Program-made: the position numbers and the translations under genes
Notes under the pieces: model-generated
Database searches by the model: none
What the model was told of the DNA's origin: nothing
The model's input: the letters and a program-made list of their open reading frames with translations, nothing else
Assembly (NCBI GenBank): GCA_035489755.1
Contig: DATGZK010000044.1
Location: forward strand, 61,527 to 125,526
Reading direction: 5' to 3'
Source of the DNA: UBA9160 sp035489755
Lineage (GTDB): Bacteria > Myxococcota_A > UBA9160
Length of the DNA: 64,000 bases
Shown here: positions 24,473 through 33,490 of the stretch, in pieces
Layout of the letters: each line of letters opens with the position of its first letter
How positions within the stretch are numbered: the stretch's first letter is position 1

Positions 24473-25272
24473 GCGCCTTCGAGGCGTTCGGAGGGGAGAT
24501 GTTCCCGGCACTTCCGATTGTCGTTGGCATCGCGCTCGTACTGCTTTGGGCGAGCGCAAATGTGTTGAACGAATATGAGCGGGGCGTCGTATTCCGCTTT
24601 GGCCGCTACAACGGGACCAAAGACCGCGGCCTGCGTTTCATCATCCCCGGTGTGGATCGACTGGTGAAGGTAAGTCTGCGGGAGATCGTGATGGACGTGC
24701 CGCCGCAAGAGGTCATCACGCGGGACAATGTCTCGCTAAAAGTGAACGCGGTGATCTATTTCCGCGTGCTGCATCCGGAAAAAGCCGTGATCTCCGTCGA
24801 GAACTATCTGTTCGGAACCTCGCAGATGGCGCAAACGACGCTGCGCAGCACATGCGGCCAGGCCGAGCTCGACGAGCTCCTGGCCGAGCGGGAGACCATC
24901 AACCGCAAGCTCGCGGAAATCATCGATCAGCAGACGGAACCCTGGGGCGTGAAGGTGCGCGCCGTCGAACTCAAGCAGATCGACCTGCCCGAGGAGATGC
25001 GCCGGGCCATGGCGAAGCAGGCCGAGGCGGAGCGCGAGAAGCGATCCAAGATGATCCACGCCGAGGGTGAATTTCAGGCCGCGCAGCGCTTGCAGGACGC
25101 CTCTCATATCCTCTCCCAGGAACCGGCGGCGCTCCAGCTGCGCTACCTGCAGACGCTTACGGAGATCGCCACCGAGAAGAATTCGACGATCCTATTCCCC
25201 TTCCCCATGGATCTGCTGCGTCCATTCCTCTTGCCACCGGGTCCGGGGACGGGCCCGGGGACGGGCCGCTAG
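24469..25272 (+). CDS. Slipin/stomatin-like SPFH protein
   Basis: 267 residues. A short N-terminal membrane segment (about 10-26) is followed by NEYERGVVFRFGR and the SPFH domain (about 30-180), with DVPPQEVITRDNV typical of prokaryotic slipins. A coiled-coil region follows (EAEREKRSKMIHAEGEFQAA). The end is hydrophobic and Pro-rich (PFPMDLLRPFLLP), which resembles the tail that NfeD proteases cut. It overlaps nfeD by 4 bp. The next gene starts directly after its stop. Slipins oligomerise on the inner membrane and organise protein complexes. Confidence 0.92.
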   Translation: MSAFEAFGGEMFPALPIVVGIALVLLWASANVLNEYERGVVFRFGRYNGTKDRGLRFIIPGVDRLVKVSLREIVMDVPPQEVITRDNVSLKVNAVIYFRVLHPEKAVISVENYLFGTSQMAQTTLRSTCGQAELDELLAERETINRKLAEIIDQQTEPWGVKVRAVELKQIDLPEEMRRAMAKQAEAEREKRSKMIHAEGEFQAAQRLQDASHILSQEPAALQLRYLQTLTEIATEKNSTILFPFPMDLLRPFLLPPGPGTGPGTGR

Positions 25273-26280
25273 ATGGCGCGCGGCCCGGACCCTCTCCCCT
25301 CGGACGAGAGGGTGCGTCGCAGCGTGCGGCGTACCCTTGCAAACATCCTCATCTTTAGTGTCTCACTGGCGGTGATCCTCGCATGGTCTTACTTCGGCTT
25401 CTACGAGCTCCAGCCGGGGCAGGCGGCGGTGGTGCTTCGACTCGGCAGGTACTCCGAAACTGTGTCTGATCCCGGTCTGCGCTGGCATTTGCCCCCCCCG
25501 ATCGAGACGCACGAGATCGTGAACGTGGCCTCGATCGAGCGGGAGGAGTTCGGCATGCACGCGGCGGGCGACGCAGAACCCACGGGAAAGGCGCTGCTCG
25601 AGGCACAGATGCAGACCGGCGACAACAACATCGTGAACGTGAGTTTCGTTGTGCGCTACATCGTGAAGGATGCCTTCCAATCGCGCTACCGCGTGGCCGA
25701 GCCGCGCCAGACCCTGCGGGACGCGGCGCAAGCCGCTGTGCGAGAGGTGGTGGGGCGCACGCCGATCGACGACGTGCTCTCCCAGAAGCGCGAACAGATC
25801 AAGGCCGAATCCGGCCAGATCCTGCAGCAGACCCTCGACCGGTACGAAAGTGGTCTCCTGGTGAATGGGATCGAGATCCAAGACGCGAAGCCCCCGTCTT
25901 CCGTGGTGGCCGCGTTTAACGAGGTGTTGGCCGCCGCCCAGGACCGAAGCCGCTTGGTCAATGAGTCCCAAGGCTATGCGAACGAGGTGGTGCCCAAGGC
26001 GCGCGCTCAGGCCGTCGAGCAGCGTGAGCAGGCCCGTGGTTACCGCGAGTCGAAGGTGGCCGAGGCGACAGGCGCTGCCGAGCGCTTCCGTGCACTCGAG
26101 GCGGAATATCTCAAGGCGCCCGAAGTCACCCGGCGGCGCCTATACCTCGAAACCATGGAGACGGTGTTGCCCCAGGTGGAAACCGTGGTGGTGGATCCCG
26201 GTTCCGCTCACGTCTTGCCCTACCTCCCGATCGGCGCAGCGAAGCCAGCGCCGCAAGCTCCGCCGGAGACGAAGAAGTGA
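25273..26280 (+). CDS. hflK: HflK, SPFH modulator of FtsH protease
   Basis: 335 residues starting one base after the slipin stop. An N-terminal cytoplasmic stub precedes one membrane helix (about 23-43). The SPFH domain begins ELQPGQAAVVLRLGRY, with PGLRWHLPPPIE typical of HflK. Long helices rich in Ala, Glu and Arg follow, and the Pro-rich tail is short. HflK and HflC form a large cage around FtsH on the periplasmic side and limit its access to membrane substrates. hflC follows with a GTGA overlap. Placing hflKC behind nfeD-slipin puts four membrane-scaffold/protease genes in one operon. Confidence 0.93.
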   Translation: MARGPDPLPSDERVRRSVRRTLANILIFSVSLAVILAWSYFGFYELQPGQAAVVLRLGRYSETVSDPGLRWHLPPPIETHEIVNVASIEREEFGMHAAGDAEPTGKALLEAQMQTGDNNIVNVSFVVRYIVKDAFQSRYRVAEPRQTLRDAAQAAVREVVGRTPIDDVLSQKREQIKAESGQILQQTLDRYESGLLVNGIEIQDAKPPSSVVAAFNEVLAAAQDRSRLVNESQGYANEVVPKARAQAVEQREQARGYRESKVAEATGAAERFRALEAEYLKAPEVTRRRLYLETMETVLPQVETVVVDPGSAHVLPYLPIGAAKPAPQAPPETKK

Positions 26281-27170
26281 GGCGCCTAATTTTTGTCTGC
26301 CTCGTCACCATTGCGGTGCTCGCGGGCCTGATCTGGCTCGGGAACATTGACCGGGGTCCCTTCCTGATTACGCGAGAGGATCAGCAGAAGATCGTGCTGC
26401 TGTTTGGCAAGCCTCTCCTCGTGCGCACCAAACCGGGGCTGGCCCTAAGACTTCCTTTTCTGACCGATGTGCTGACGTATGACAGGCGTCGGCTCTACCT
26501 AAGCACCGAGCCGCTCACGGTGCAAACGCGCGACCAAGAGCTGCTGGTGATCGACAATTACGTGATCTGGCGCATTGAGGACCCCGTGCAGTACCGCTCG
26601 TCGTTCCCTCTCGGGCGCAGCGCCGCAGAGGCACAGATCAACCAAGTCGTGAACAACGACCTGCGCGAGGTCATTGGCCAGCGCACGTTCTCCGAGGTGG
26701 TGACTACATCACGGGTCGATGTCATGCAGGCCATCACCCACAAGAGCGACGAAAATCTGCGCGCCTCGGGCATTCGAATTGAGGATGTGCGGATCAATCG
26801 CACGGAGCTCCCGGCCCCCACCGAGGAGAACGTCTACGCACGCATGCGGACCGAGCGCGAGCGCCTCGCGCGCAAGGAGCGCGCCGAGGGCGAACAAGAC
26901 GGCCGGACGATTCGCGCGCAAGCCGACCGTGAGTCCCAAGTGATCGTGGCCGAAGCCAAGCGGGATGCCGAGATCGAGCGCGGACAAGGCGACGCCGAGG
27001 CCACACGCATCTTCGCGGAGGCCTACTCCGCGGATCCCGAGTTCTACAGCTTTGTCCGCGGACTCGAGGCCTACCGAAAGGGCATCGGTCCGCGAACGAC
27101 GCTCGTCCTTTCGCCATCGAGCGAGTTCTTCCGACTGCTTGATTCGGCCAAGGAACCCAAGGGCCCGTGA
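26277..27170 (+). CDS. hflC: HflC, SPFH modulator of FtsH protease
   Basis: 297 residues from GTG 26277. One N-terminal membrane helix is followed by ITREDQQKIVLLFGKP and the SPFH domain, with DNYVIWRIEDPVQYR. The conserved HflC helix motif RMRTERERLARKERAEGEQ and the end FYSFVRGLEAYRK confirm the family. Partner of HflK in the FtsH-regulating complex. It is the last gene of the operon, 47 bp from the convergent lptG stop, where a hairpin lies. Confidence 0.94.
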   Translation: MRRLIFVCLVTIAVLAGLIWLGNIDRGPFLITREDQQKIVLLFGKPLLVRTKPGLALRLPFLTDVLTYDRRRLYLSTEPLTVQTRDQELLVIDNYVIWRIEDPVQYRSSFPLGRSAAEAQINQVVNNDLREVIGQRTFSEVVTTSRVDVMQAITHKSDENLRASGIRIEDVRINRTELPAPTEENVYARMRTERERLARKERAEGEQDGRTIRAQADRESQVIVAEAKRDAEIERGQGDAEATRIFAEAYSADPEFYSFVRGLEAYRKGIGPRTTLVLSPSSEFFRLLDSAKEPKGP

Positions 27171-27203
27171 CGGGATCGCTGGGCGAGCGCCGCGCGCAGG
27201 CCC

Positions 27204-27218
27204 GGGCGGCGTCCGCCC
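27204..27218. terminator. Hairpin between convergent hflC and lptG
   Basis: GGGCGG-CGT-CCGCCC (27204-27218), a perfect 6-bp GC stem in the 47-bp gap between two convergent stop codons. No T-run is present. It is plausible as a bidirectional terminator. Confidence 0.35.
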
Positions 27219-28306
27219 TAGCGCGCGACGGTGCGCAGGCGCAGGGCGCCCGCCGCGAGGAAGGTTCCTATGATCGCCCACGGCGTGACTGCGGGCGGCG
27301 TCACGCCCTCGGCCGCGAGCGTGGAGCCGAGGCTGCGCGAGAAAAACAGGGCCACCAAGAGGACTGCACCCTGCAGTGCGGGGGCGGCGAGCGTTTTGGT
27401 CTGCTCGACGCGCAGGGCGAGGGGCACAGCCAACAGGGTCAGCACGAAGACGAGCGTCGGCTCCGAGAGGCGCTCGTGGAGGATCGCCCGAAAGCGCCGA
27501 GCCTGTCCGTTATCCGCGAGACGCCCTCCGCTTGTGTCGGCGAGGTCCCGGAGCGAGAGCGTCGACGCCCGCGCGTCGAACAGCACCTGAGGCGATTTCG
27601 ACGTACCGGCAATCCGCAGCTCAGACAGATGCTCGAAGCTCGGGGTCGCTTGCGGGTCGGACAGGTTGAAATTGCGGACCACCACGTCTTGGAGCAGCCA
27701 CGTCGATTCGCGTTCGACCACCCTGGCGCCGCTCGCCCGCAGGCTTCGGGTGAGGCGGCCCTTGTCATCGAGCTCGTATACGCTGACGCCGTGCAGCAGC
27801 TTCTTGCTCGGATCGGATTCTTCAATGCTGAAGATGCGCTGGCCCGCACGTACCCAATACGAGCCGCGGCGGAGCGAGATCTCCTGCTCGCTCCCCCGAT
27901 CGAGGCGGTCAAAGGCGCGCGCGGCTGCCACGAGCGCCGTCTCGTTCAAGAGGAGACTGGCGCCCGAGAGGCAGAGCGCGGCGCCGAGCAGCGGCGCGAC
28001 GGCACGCAGGGGCGAGATGCCGCCCGCTTTCATCGCGGTGACTTCGAACGAGCGTGCGGCGAGACCCATGCACAGGAAGGCCGCCACGAAGGATGCGATC
28101 GGAACCAGGATTGGCAGGTAGCGAGCCGGTGTTCGCAGACCGAAGCTCGCAATCGCTCCGATGAGCCCGACGCGAGCCCGCTGATCGAGCAGATCGCCGA
28201 TATCGAGCAGCATGTCGCCCACCAGTACGGCCAGCACCAGGATGATGAGGATGACCGAGAAGAGCCCGAGATACCGTGCCAGCAGATAGCGCGACAAGAT
28301 CCGCAT
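27218..28306 (-). CDS. lptG: LPS export permease LptG/LptF family
   Basis: 362 residues. Three N-terminal membrane helices, a periplasmic beta-jellyroll (about 150-265) and three C-terminal helices are the YjgP/YjgQ layout. Early signature regions are RYLLARYL and SFEVTAMKAGGIS, the latter matching the conserved loop that contacts LptB. With its partner and LptB2 it lifts lipopolysaccharide from the inner membrane to the Lpt bridge. Only one of the LptF/LptG pair is present here; the partner must lie elsewhere. The assignment to G rather than F is by similarity and not certain. The start has no Shine-Dalgarno, but TAGACT lies seven bases upstream on the minus strand. Confidence 0.85.
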   Translation of the reverse strand: MRILSRYLLARYLGLFSVILIILVLAVLVGDMLLDIGDLLDQRARVGLIGAIASFGLRTPARYLPILVPIASFVAAFLCMGLAARSFEVTAMKAGGISPLRAVAPLLGAALCLSGASLLLNETALVAAARAFDRLDRGSEQEISLRRGSYWVRAGQRIFSIEESDPSKKLLHGVSVYELDDKGRLTRSLRASGARVVERESTWLLQDVVVRNFNLSDPQATPSFEHLSELRIAGTSKSPQVLFDARASTLSLRDLADTSGGRLADNGQARRFRAILHERLSEPTLVFVLTLLAVPLALRVEQTKTLAAPALQGAVLLVALFFSRSLGSTLAAEGVTPPAVTPWAIIGTFLAAGALRLRTVAR

Positions 28307-28323
28307 GCGGTCGAGTCTAGCCA

Positions 28324-29274
28324 GTGCGCGTGATCGCCGGAAGCGCCTTGCTCGGTTCCCCGCCCCCCCGCGCCGTCGTGACGATCGGGACGTTTGATGG
28401 CGTCCACGTGGGCCATCGAGCGATCATGGACACGGTGGTACAGCGCGCACGTGCGCTGGATGGCACGGCGGTCGTCTATACCTTCGATCCCCATCCGCGA
28501 AAGGTGGTGAGCCCCGGGCGTGCGCCGGGATTGCTCACGACGCTTGAGCAGAAGCTCGAGCTCATCGCGGCGAGCGGGGTCGACCTGACGGTGCTCGAGC
28601 CCTTCACGACCGCCTTCTCGGGTACGCCGCCCGAACATTTTGTGCGCGAGTATCTCCATGCCCGACTGCGCCCCGTGGAGGTCTACGTCGGTTACAATTT
28701 CCGCTTTGGCCATCACCGCGAGGGCTCGATGCGCATGCTGACCGAGCTCGGCCCGTGGCTAGGCTTCGCGGTAACGATCATTCCCGAAGTCACGATTGCC
28801 GAAGAAGATGTGAGCTCGACCCGGATCCGGGCGGCGCTCGCACAAGGGGAGGTGGGGATGGCCGCGACACTGCTCGGCCGGCTCTATCCTCTCCGTGGCC
28901 TCGTCGTGGAGGGAGACCGCCGCGGGCGGACGATCGGCTTTCCCACCGCAAACCTTGAACCCGAAAACGAGATTCTTCCCGCGCCTGGAGTGTACGCGGG
29001 AGCCCTGCGCCTTTTGGATCCCGGCCAGCCGGCCGCGGGGAGCACGTTTGCCGCCGTCATGAACCTCGGGCGCCGCCCGACCTTTCAATCTGCGGACCGG
29101 GTCGTCCCGGAGGCGCACCTGCTCGACTTCGACGGCGACCTTTATGGCCGCCGGGTCGAGCTCTCCTTCGAATCCCGGTTGCGGGCGGAGCGCCGCTTCT
29201 CGAGCGTGGATGCCCTGAAAGAGCAGATCGGCCGCGACGTCGAGGAGGCGCGTCGGCGCCTTGCGAGGCGCTAG
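28324..29274 (+). CDS. ribF: Bifunctional riboflavin kinase/FAD synthetase RibF
   Basis: 316 residues from GTG 28324. The N-terminal FAD synthetase domain has GTFDGVHVGHRAI (nucleotidyltransferase HxGH) and YNFRFGHHREG. The C-terminal riboflavin kinase domain starts near residue 185 and has the GRTIGFPTANL signature. It makes FMN and then FAD from riboflavin and ATP. It is divergent from lptG with 17 bp between starts. The last base of its stop is the first base of the next gene. Confidence 0.95.
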   Translation: MRVIAGSALLGSPPPRAVVTIGTFDGVHVGHRAIMDTVVQRARALDGTAVVYTFDPHPRKVVSPGRAPGLLTTLEQKLELIAASGVDLTVLEPFTTAFSGTPPEHFVREYLHARLRPVEVYVGYNFRFGHHREGSMRMLTELGPWLGFAVTIIPEVTIAEEDVSSTRIRAALAQGEVGMAATLLGRLYPLRGLVVEGDRRGRTIGFPTANLEPENEILPAPGVYAGALRLLDPGQPAAGSTFAAVMNLGRRPTFQSADRVVPEAHLLDFDGDLYGRRVELSFESRLRAERRFSSVDALKEQIGRDVEEARRRLARR

Positions 29275-30383
29275 TGGCGGCGCCCGTGCCGAAAGCAGCC
29301 CCGGGCCGCGCACGACGAAGCGCGTGGCGACATCCCATCGTATGGGTGGGTATTGCGGTCACAGCGCTTTCTGTCTGGTACACACTCCGGGGCGTTTCCC
29401 TGGACGAGGTCGCACTGCATGTCAGGCGCGCAAACTGGCTTCTGCTCGTTGCCGGCGCCGTGCCGTCGAACTTGCTCGGTCTCTACTTGCGCGCCCTGCG
29501 CTGGCGGCACCTCACCGACCCGATCCGCCCCATTGCGACAGGGCCTCTCTTTCGGGCGACATCAATCGGTTTCATGGCCAACAACATCTATCCCGCGCGC
29601 GCGGGAGAGTTTGTGCGCGCGTGGTACCTGGGTCGGGAGACCGGGACGGACGCGGCCGCCCTTCTGGCCACTGTGATTCTTGAACGCGTAATCGACACCG
29701 CCACTTTCCTCCCAATTCTTGCCGGCGTCGCCGCGGTCGTGGGAACGAGCAGCCCGGCGCTGCGCAGCGCATTCGCGGTGGGCGTGCCCATCCTGATCCT
29801 CGCTGCCTTGCTTCCGCTTCTGCTGCTGGTGGCCCTACGGCTTGCCCCAGACTTCGTGATCCGGCTCTCGCGGATCGCAGGCGGGCGATTCCTGCCTGGG
29901 CGCGTCATGGCGCGGGGCGAGGAGCTGCTCCGAAGGTTCGCCGATGGGCTCGGCTCCCTCTCCGGCGGGATGCATCTCCTTTGGATTGCGGTCCACTCAT
30001 TTTCGATCTGGATGGTGGTGTCCGTCGTGCCCTTTTTCGTGGGCCTCTATGCGGTGGGGATTGACCTCGGGTCCACAACCCGCAATCTCGAGGCCTCCTA
30101 CGCCATGCTGGCCTTCGTCGGGCTGGCAGTGGCGTTGCCCTCGGTTCCCGGCTTCTTCGGCCTCTACCAACTGGGCTGCACCATGGCCCTCGCCATCTTC
30201 GGCGTCCCCAAAGATCAAGCCGTGGCACTCGGCACCGTCGTGCACCTCACCTTCTGGGCGAGCGTCACCCTCATCGGCCTCCTCGTCCTGCGCTCGGGCC
30301 ACACCTCCCTGCACGTGCTGGAGGAGGCAGTTGCGGAGTCTGGCGAGCCCGACGCCGAAGGCGCGGACTCCCTCCGCCGCTGA
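29274..30383 (+). CDS. Flippase-like integral membrane protein (LPG synthase TM/UPF0104 family)
   Basis: 369 residues from GTG 29274, overlapping the ribF stop by one base. There are about eight membrane helices. The family motif region is near the start: LLGLYLRALRWRHL, then TSIGFMANNIYPARAGEFVR, matching the NxxxPARxGE pattern of lysylphosphatidylglycerol synthase TM/AglD proteins. No catalytic GNAT domain is attached. Family members are poorly characterised; some move or modify polyprenyl-linked sugars. The C-terminal 20 residues are acidic and probably cytoplasmic. Confidence 0.85.
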   Translation: MAAPVPKAAPGRARRSAWRHPIVWVGIAVTALSVWYTLRGVSLDEVALHVRRANWLLLVAGAVPSNLLGLYLRALRWRHLTDPIRPIATGPLFRATSIGFMANNIYPARAGEFVRAWYLGRETGTDAAALLATVILERVIDTATFLPILAGVAAVVGTSSPALRSAFAVGVPILILAALLPLLLLVALRLAPDFVIRLSRIAGGRFLPGRVMARGEELLRRFADGLGSLSGGMHLLWIAVHSFSIWMVVSVVPFFVGLYAVGIDLGSTTRNLEASYAMLAFVGLAVALPSVPGFFGLYQLGCTMALAIFGVPKDQAVALGTVVHLTFWASVTLIGLLVLRSGHTSLHVLEEAVAESGEPDAEGADSLRR

Positions 30384-30422
30384 GACAAGCCTCGCCTCGG
30401 GGTAAAGATCCGCCCGAGCACC

Positions 30423-30579
30423 GCCGATAACCCACCGGGTTCTAACGGCTTTCCTGCGTGCGCAGGAAGACGCGCAAACCCCGCAGCCGCAAGGCAGGGT
30501 GAATCGCCCACCGGCCTCGCGGCAGATGGCCGCGGCGGCGCAGCCGGGCGATTCGTGTCTTTGACGGAGGGAGCAGCGG
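30423..30579 (+). promoter_or_regulatory. Highly structured 5' leader of pilB, possibly GEMM-like
   Basis: Three foldable elements precede the pilB GTG. First, GCCG (30423-30426) pairs with CGGC (30446-30449) around AACCC-ACC-GGGTT. Second, TTCCTGC-GTGC-GCAGGAA (30451-30468). Third, GAATCGCCC (30501-30509) pairs perfectly with GGGCGATTC (30546-30554), enclosing CGCGGC/GCCGCG (30518-30523 and 30529-30534). Before the third element come GCAAACC (30474-30480) and a GCC-GCAA-GGC tetraloop hairpin (30487-30495). GCAAACC, a GNRA-capped hairpin, CCACCGGCC and CAGCCGGG all occur in GEMM-I (c-di-GMP) riboswitches in this order, but the conserved CGCAAAG core is missing. A degenerate GEMM or another structured leader is possible. 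The Shine-Dalgarno GGAGGGAG is at 30567-30574. Confidence 0.45.
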
Positions 30580-32280
30580 GTGAACGAGCGGATCGGGGAG
30601 CTTCTCGTCAAGGAGAACCTCCTCACCACCGAGCAGCTGCGGAAGGCGAGGGAGGAGGCGCGCACCAAAGGGGCGCGCCTTGGCGCCCAGATCACGCAAC
30701 TCGGATTCCTACAGGAGTCCGAGCTCACCGATTTCGTCGCCAAGCAATATGGCGTGCCGTCGGTCAATCTCGACGAGTTCGAAATCGACGGCGCCGTGAT
30801 CAAGCTCATCCCCGAGGAGGTGGCGCTCAAGCACACGGTGATCCCGGTCAATCGCGCAGGTTCGACCCTGATCCTCGCGACCGCGGATCCCTCCAACATC
30901 TTTGCCATCGACGACATCAAGTTCCTGACGGGGTACAACATCGAAGTCGTCGTTGCCGCCGAAGATGCCATCAAGCGCGCGATCGATCGCTACTACGAGC
31001 AGACCACCAGTCTCGCCGAGGTGATGGGGGACTTCGACGATACCGGGATCGAAGTCATCGATGACAACGATGAAGTCGACGTTGGCGAGCTTGCAAAGGA
31101 ATCCGAGGACGCTCCCGTCGTCAAGCTCGTGAACCTGATTCTCACCGACGCCGTGAAGCGCAGCGCATCCGACATCCACGTGGAGCCCTACGAGAAGACC
31201 TTCCGCGTCCGCTATCGCATTGACGGCGTGCTCTATGAGGTGATGAAGCCGCCGATGAAACTCAAGAACGCCATTACCTCCCGCATGAAGATCATGGCCG
31301 AGCTCGACATCGCTGAGCGTCGTCTCCCCCAGGACGGACGCATCAAGCTCAAAATGGGCCGCGGCAAGGAGATGGACTTTCGCGTGTCGGCGCTCCCGAC
31401 GCTGTTCGGTGAGAAAGTCGTGATGCGGCTCCTCGACAAGTCGAATCTGCAGCTCGACATGACGAAGCTCGGCTTCGAGCCCGAGCAGCTCCAGGTCTTC
31501 AAGGACTGCATCCACCGGCCCTTCGGGATGGTGCTGGTGACAGGTCCCACGGGCTCGGGAAAGACGACAAGCCTGTACTCCGCCCTTTCAGAGCTGAATC
31601 AGGTCACGGAGAACATCTCCACCGCTGAGGACCCGGTCGAGTACAACCTCCAGGGCATCAACCAGGTCCAGATGCACGAGGACATCGGATTAAACTTCGC
31701 CGCAGCCTTGCGTTCCTTCCTGCGGCAGGACCCGGACATCATCATGGTCGGCGAGATCCGTGACTTCGAAACGGCCGAAATCGCGGTCAAGGCCGCCCTC
31801 ACCGGCCACATGGTGCTCTCGACGCTTCACACCAACGACGCGCCCTCGACGGTGAACCGGCTTCTCAACATGGGCATCGAGCCCTTTCTGGTGGCGTCCT
31901 CTGTGAACTGCATCCTGGCCCAGCGCCTCGCGCGGAAGGTGTGCGAGGAATGCAAGGAGAGAGACCCGGAAGTCGTGCCCGAAGCGCTCGCCGCAGCCGG
32001 ACTCACGCCCGAGGAGGCGCGCGAGGTGACGCCGGTCAAGGGGCGCGGCTGCAAGACGTGTTCGGATACGGGCTACAAGGGCCGCGTTGCCGTCTACGAA
32101 GTGATGGAGCTGAAAGAGGAGCTCAAGGAGTTCGTGCTGAACGGCGCTTCCGCAACCGAACTCAAGCGCGAGGCCATGCGGCTCGGCATGACGACGCTGC
32201 GCCGCAGTGTGCTCAACAAGCTTAAGGAAGGGATCACCACCTTGTCCGAGGTCTTCCGCGTGTCCGCGGCAGACCGCTAG
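30580..32280 (+). CDS. pilB: Type IV pilus extension ATPase PilB
   Basis: 566 residues from GTG 30580. The N-terminal MshEN-type domain (about 1-150) carries a pattern like the c-di-GMP-binding motif (GARLGAQITQLGF, then L-x3-L and Q). The ATPase core has Walker A GPTGSGKTT, the Asp box and Walker B (DPDIIMVGEIRD). The zinc-binding Cys pairs are CEEC and CKTC near the C-terminus. It powers pilus assembly at the inner membrane with PilC. It heads pilB-pilT-pilC-pilS-pilR. The structured leader and MshEN domain suggest c-di-GMP input at two levels, which is inference. Confidence 0.96.
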   Translation: MNERIGELLVKENLLTTEQLRKAREEARTKGARLGAQITQLGFLQESELTDFVAKQYGVPSVNLDEFEIDGAVIKLIPEEVALKHTVIPVNRAGSTLILATADPSNIFAIDDIKFLTGYNIEVVVAAEDAIKRAIDRYYEQTTSLAEVMGDFDDTGIEVIDDNDEVDVGELAKESEDAPVVKLVNLILTDAVKRSASDIHVEPYEKTFRVRYRIDGVLYEVMKPPMKLKNAITSRMKIMAELDIAERRLPQDGRIKLKMGRGKEMDFRVSALPTLFGEKVVMRLLDKSNLQLDMTKLGFEPEQLQVFKDCIHRPFGMVLVTGPTGSGKTTSLYSALSELNQVTENISTAEDPVEYNLQGINQVQMHEDIGLNFAAALRSFLRQDPDIIMVGEIRDFETAEIAVKAALTGHMVLSTLHTNDAPSTVNRLLNMGIEPFLVASSVNCILAQRLARKVCEECKERDPEVVPEALAAAGLTPEEAREVTPVKGRGCKTCSDTGYKGRVAVYEVMELKEELKEFVLNGASATELKREAMRLGMTTLRRSVLNKLKEGITTLSEVFRVSAADR

Positions 32281-32297
32281 AGGGGAGACGGAATCCG

Positions 32298-33404
32298 ATG
32301 GCGAATCTCCACCAACTCCTCAAGGCGATGATCGAGAAGGGGGCCTCGGACCTTCACATCACGACCAACAGCGCGCCGCAGCTGCGCATCGACGGCAAGC
32401 TCCACCCGCTCAAGATGCCGCAGCTCTCTCCCCCGGAAACGAAGCAGCTCTGCTACTCCGTGCTCACGGACGCGCAAAAGCACCGATTCGAAGAGCAGAG
32501 CGAACTTGACCTCTCGTTCGGCGTAAAGGGCCTTTCGCGCTTCCGCGCCAACATCTTCGTGCAGCGGGGAGCCGTCGCTGGCGCGTTCCGGTCCATCCCC
32601 TACCAGATCAAGACCTTCGAGGACCTCGGCCTGCCGCGGGTGGTCGCGGACCTCACCAAGAAGCCCCGGGGACTCATTCTGGTGACCGGCCCGACCGGCT
32701 CGGGCAAGTCGACGACGCTCGCCACAATGATCGACCGCATCAACACGGAGCGGCAGGAGCACATCGTTACCATCGAGGATCCGATCGAATATCTCCACCC
32801 GCACAAGGGCTGTGTGGTGAACCAGCGCGAGGTGGGTGCCGACACGAAGAGCTTCCAGAATGCGCTCAAGTACATTTTGCGGCAGGACCCGGACGTCGTG
32901 CTGATCGGCGAGATGCGTGACCTCGAGACGATCGAGGCTGCATTGGTTGTCGCCGAGACCGGCCACCTTGCATTTGCCACACTCCACACCAACTCGTGCG
33001 TGCAGACCATCAACCGCATTGTCGACGTCTTCCCTCCCTATCAGCAGGCTCAGGTACGAGCGCAGCTCTCTTTCGTACTTGAGGGCGTGATGTGCCAGGC
33101 ATTGCTTCCCAAGGCAAACGGCCCGGGCCGCGTGATGGCGCTCGAGGTGATGATCCCGAATCCGGCCATCCGCAACTTGATTCGCGAGGACAAGATTCAC
33201 CAGGTCTATTCGCAGATGCAGATTGGCCAGGACAAGTTCGGCATGCAGACCATGAATCAGTCGCTCGCCTCGCTCTACACGCGGCGACTGATCAGCATGG
33301 ACGATGCGCTCGCCCGCAGCCATGACGTGGAGGAATTGCGGAACCTTGTGGCCACGGGCGGCGCCGGATCTACGACCTCGCGGCGTGTGGCGGGGATGGC
33401 ATAG
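32298..33404 (+). CDS. pilT: Type IV pilus retraction ATPase PilT
   Basis: 368 residues. Walker A is GPTGSGKST, the His box is HLAFATLHTNS, Walker B is DPDVVLIGEMRD, and the C-terminal AIRNLIRE motif required for retraction is present. It is a hexameric motor that depolymerises pili. The start has AGGGGAGA (32280-32287) upstream. The stop is 86 bp before pilC; that gap contains GGAGGCAGGGGGG ahead of the pilC ATG. Confidence 0.96.
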   Translation: MANLHQLLKAMIEKGASDLHITTNSAPQLRIDGKLHPLKMPQLSPPETKQLCYSVLTDAQKHRFEEQSELDLSFGVKGLSRFRANIFVQRGAVAGAFRSIPYQIKTFEDLGLPRVVADLTKKPRGLILVTGPTGSGKSTTLATMIDRINTERQEHIVTIEDPIEYLHPHKGCVVNQREVGADTKSFQNALKYILRQDPDVVLIGEMRDLETIEAALVVAETGHLAFATLHTNSCVQTINRIVDVFPPYQQAQVRAQLSFVLEGVMCQALLPKANGPGRVMALEVMIPNPAIRNLIREDKIHQVYSQMQIGQDKFGMQTMNQSLASLYTRRLISMDDALARSHDVEELRNLVATGGAGSTTSRRVAGMA

Positions 33405-33490
33405 GGCGAGGGGAAAGAGACGCGCGTCACGCAGTCTGCGGGCGCGCCAGGACGAAAACCGGACGGACTCCGGAGGCAGGGGGGTAGCAG

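Noticed and set aside
30520..30545. Sigma-54-like GG-N10-GC in the pilB leader
   Set aside because: It arises from a GC-rich stem and lacks the TTGC part of the -12 element.
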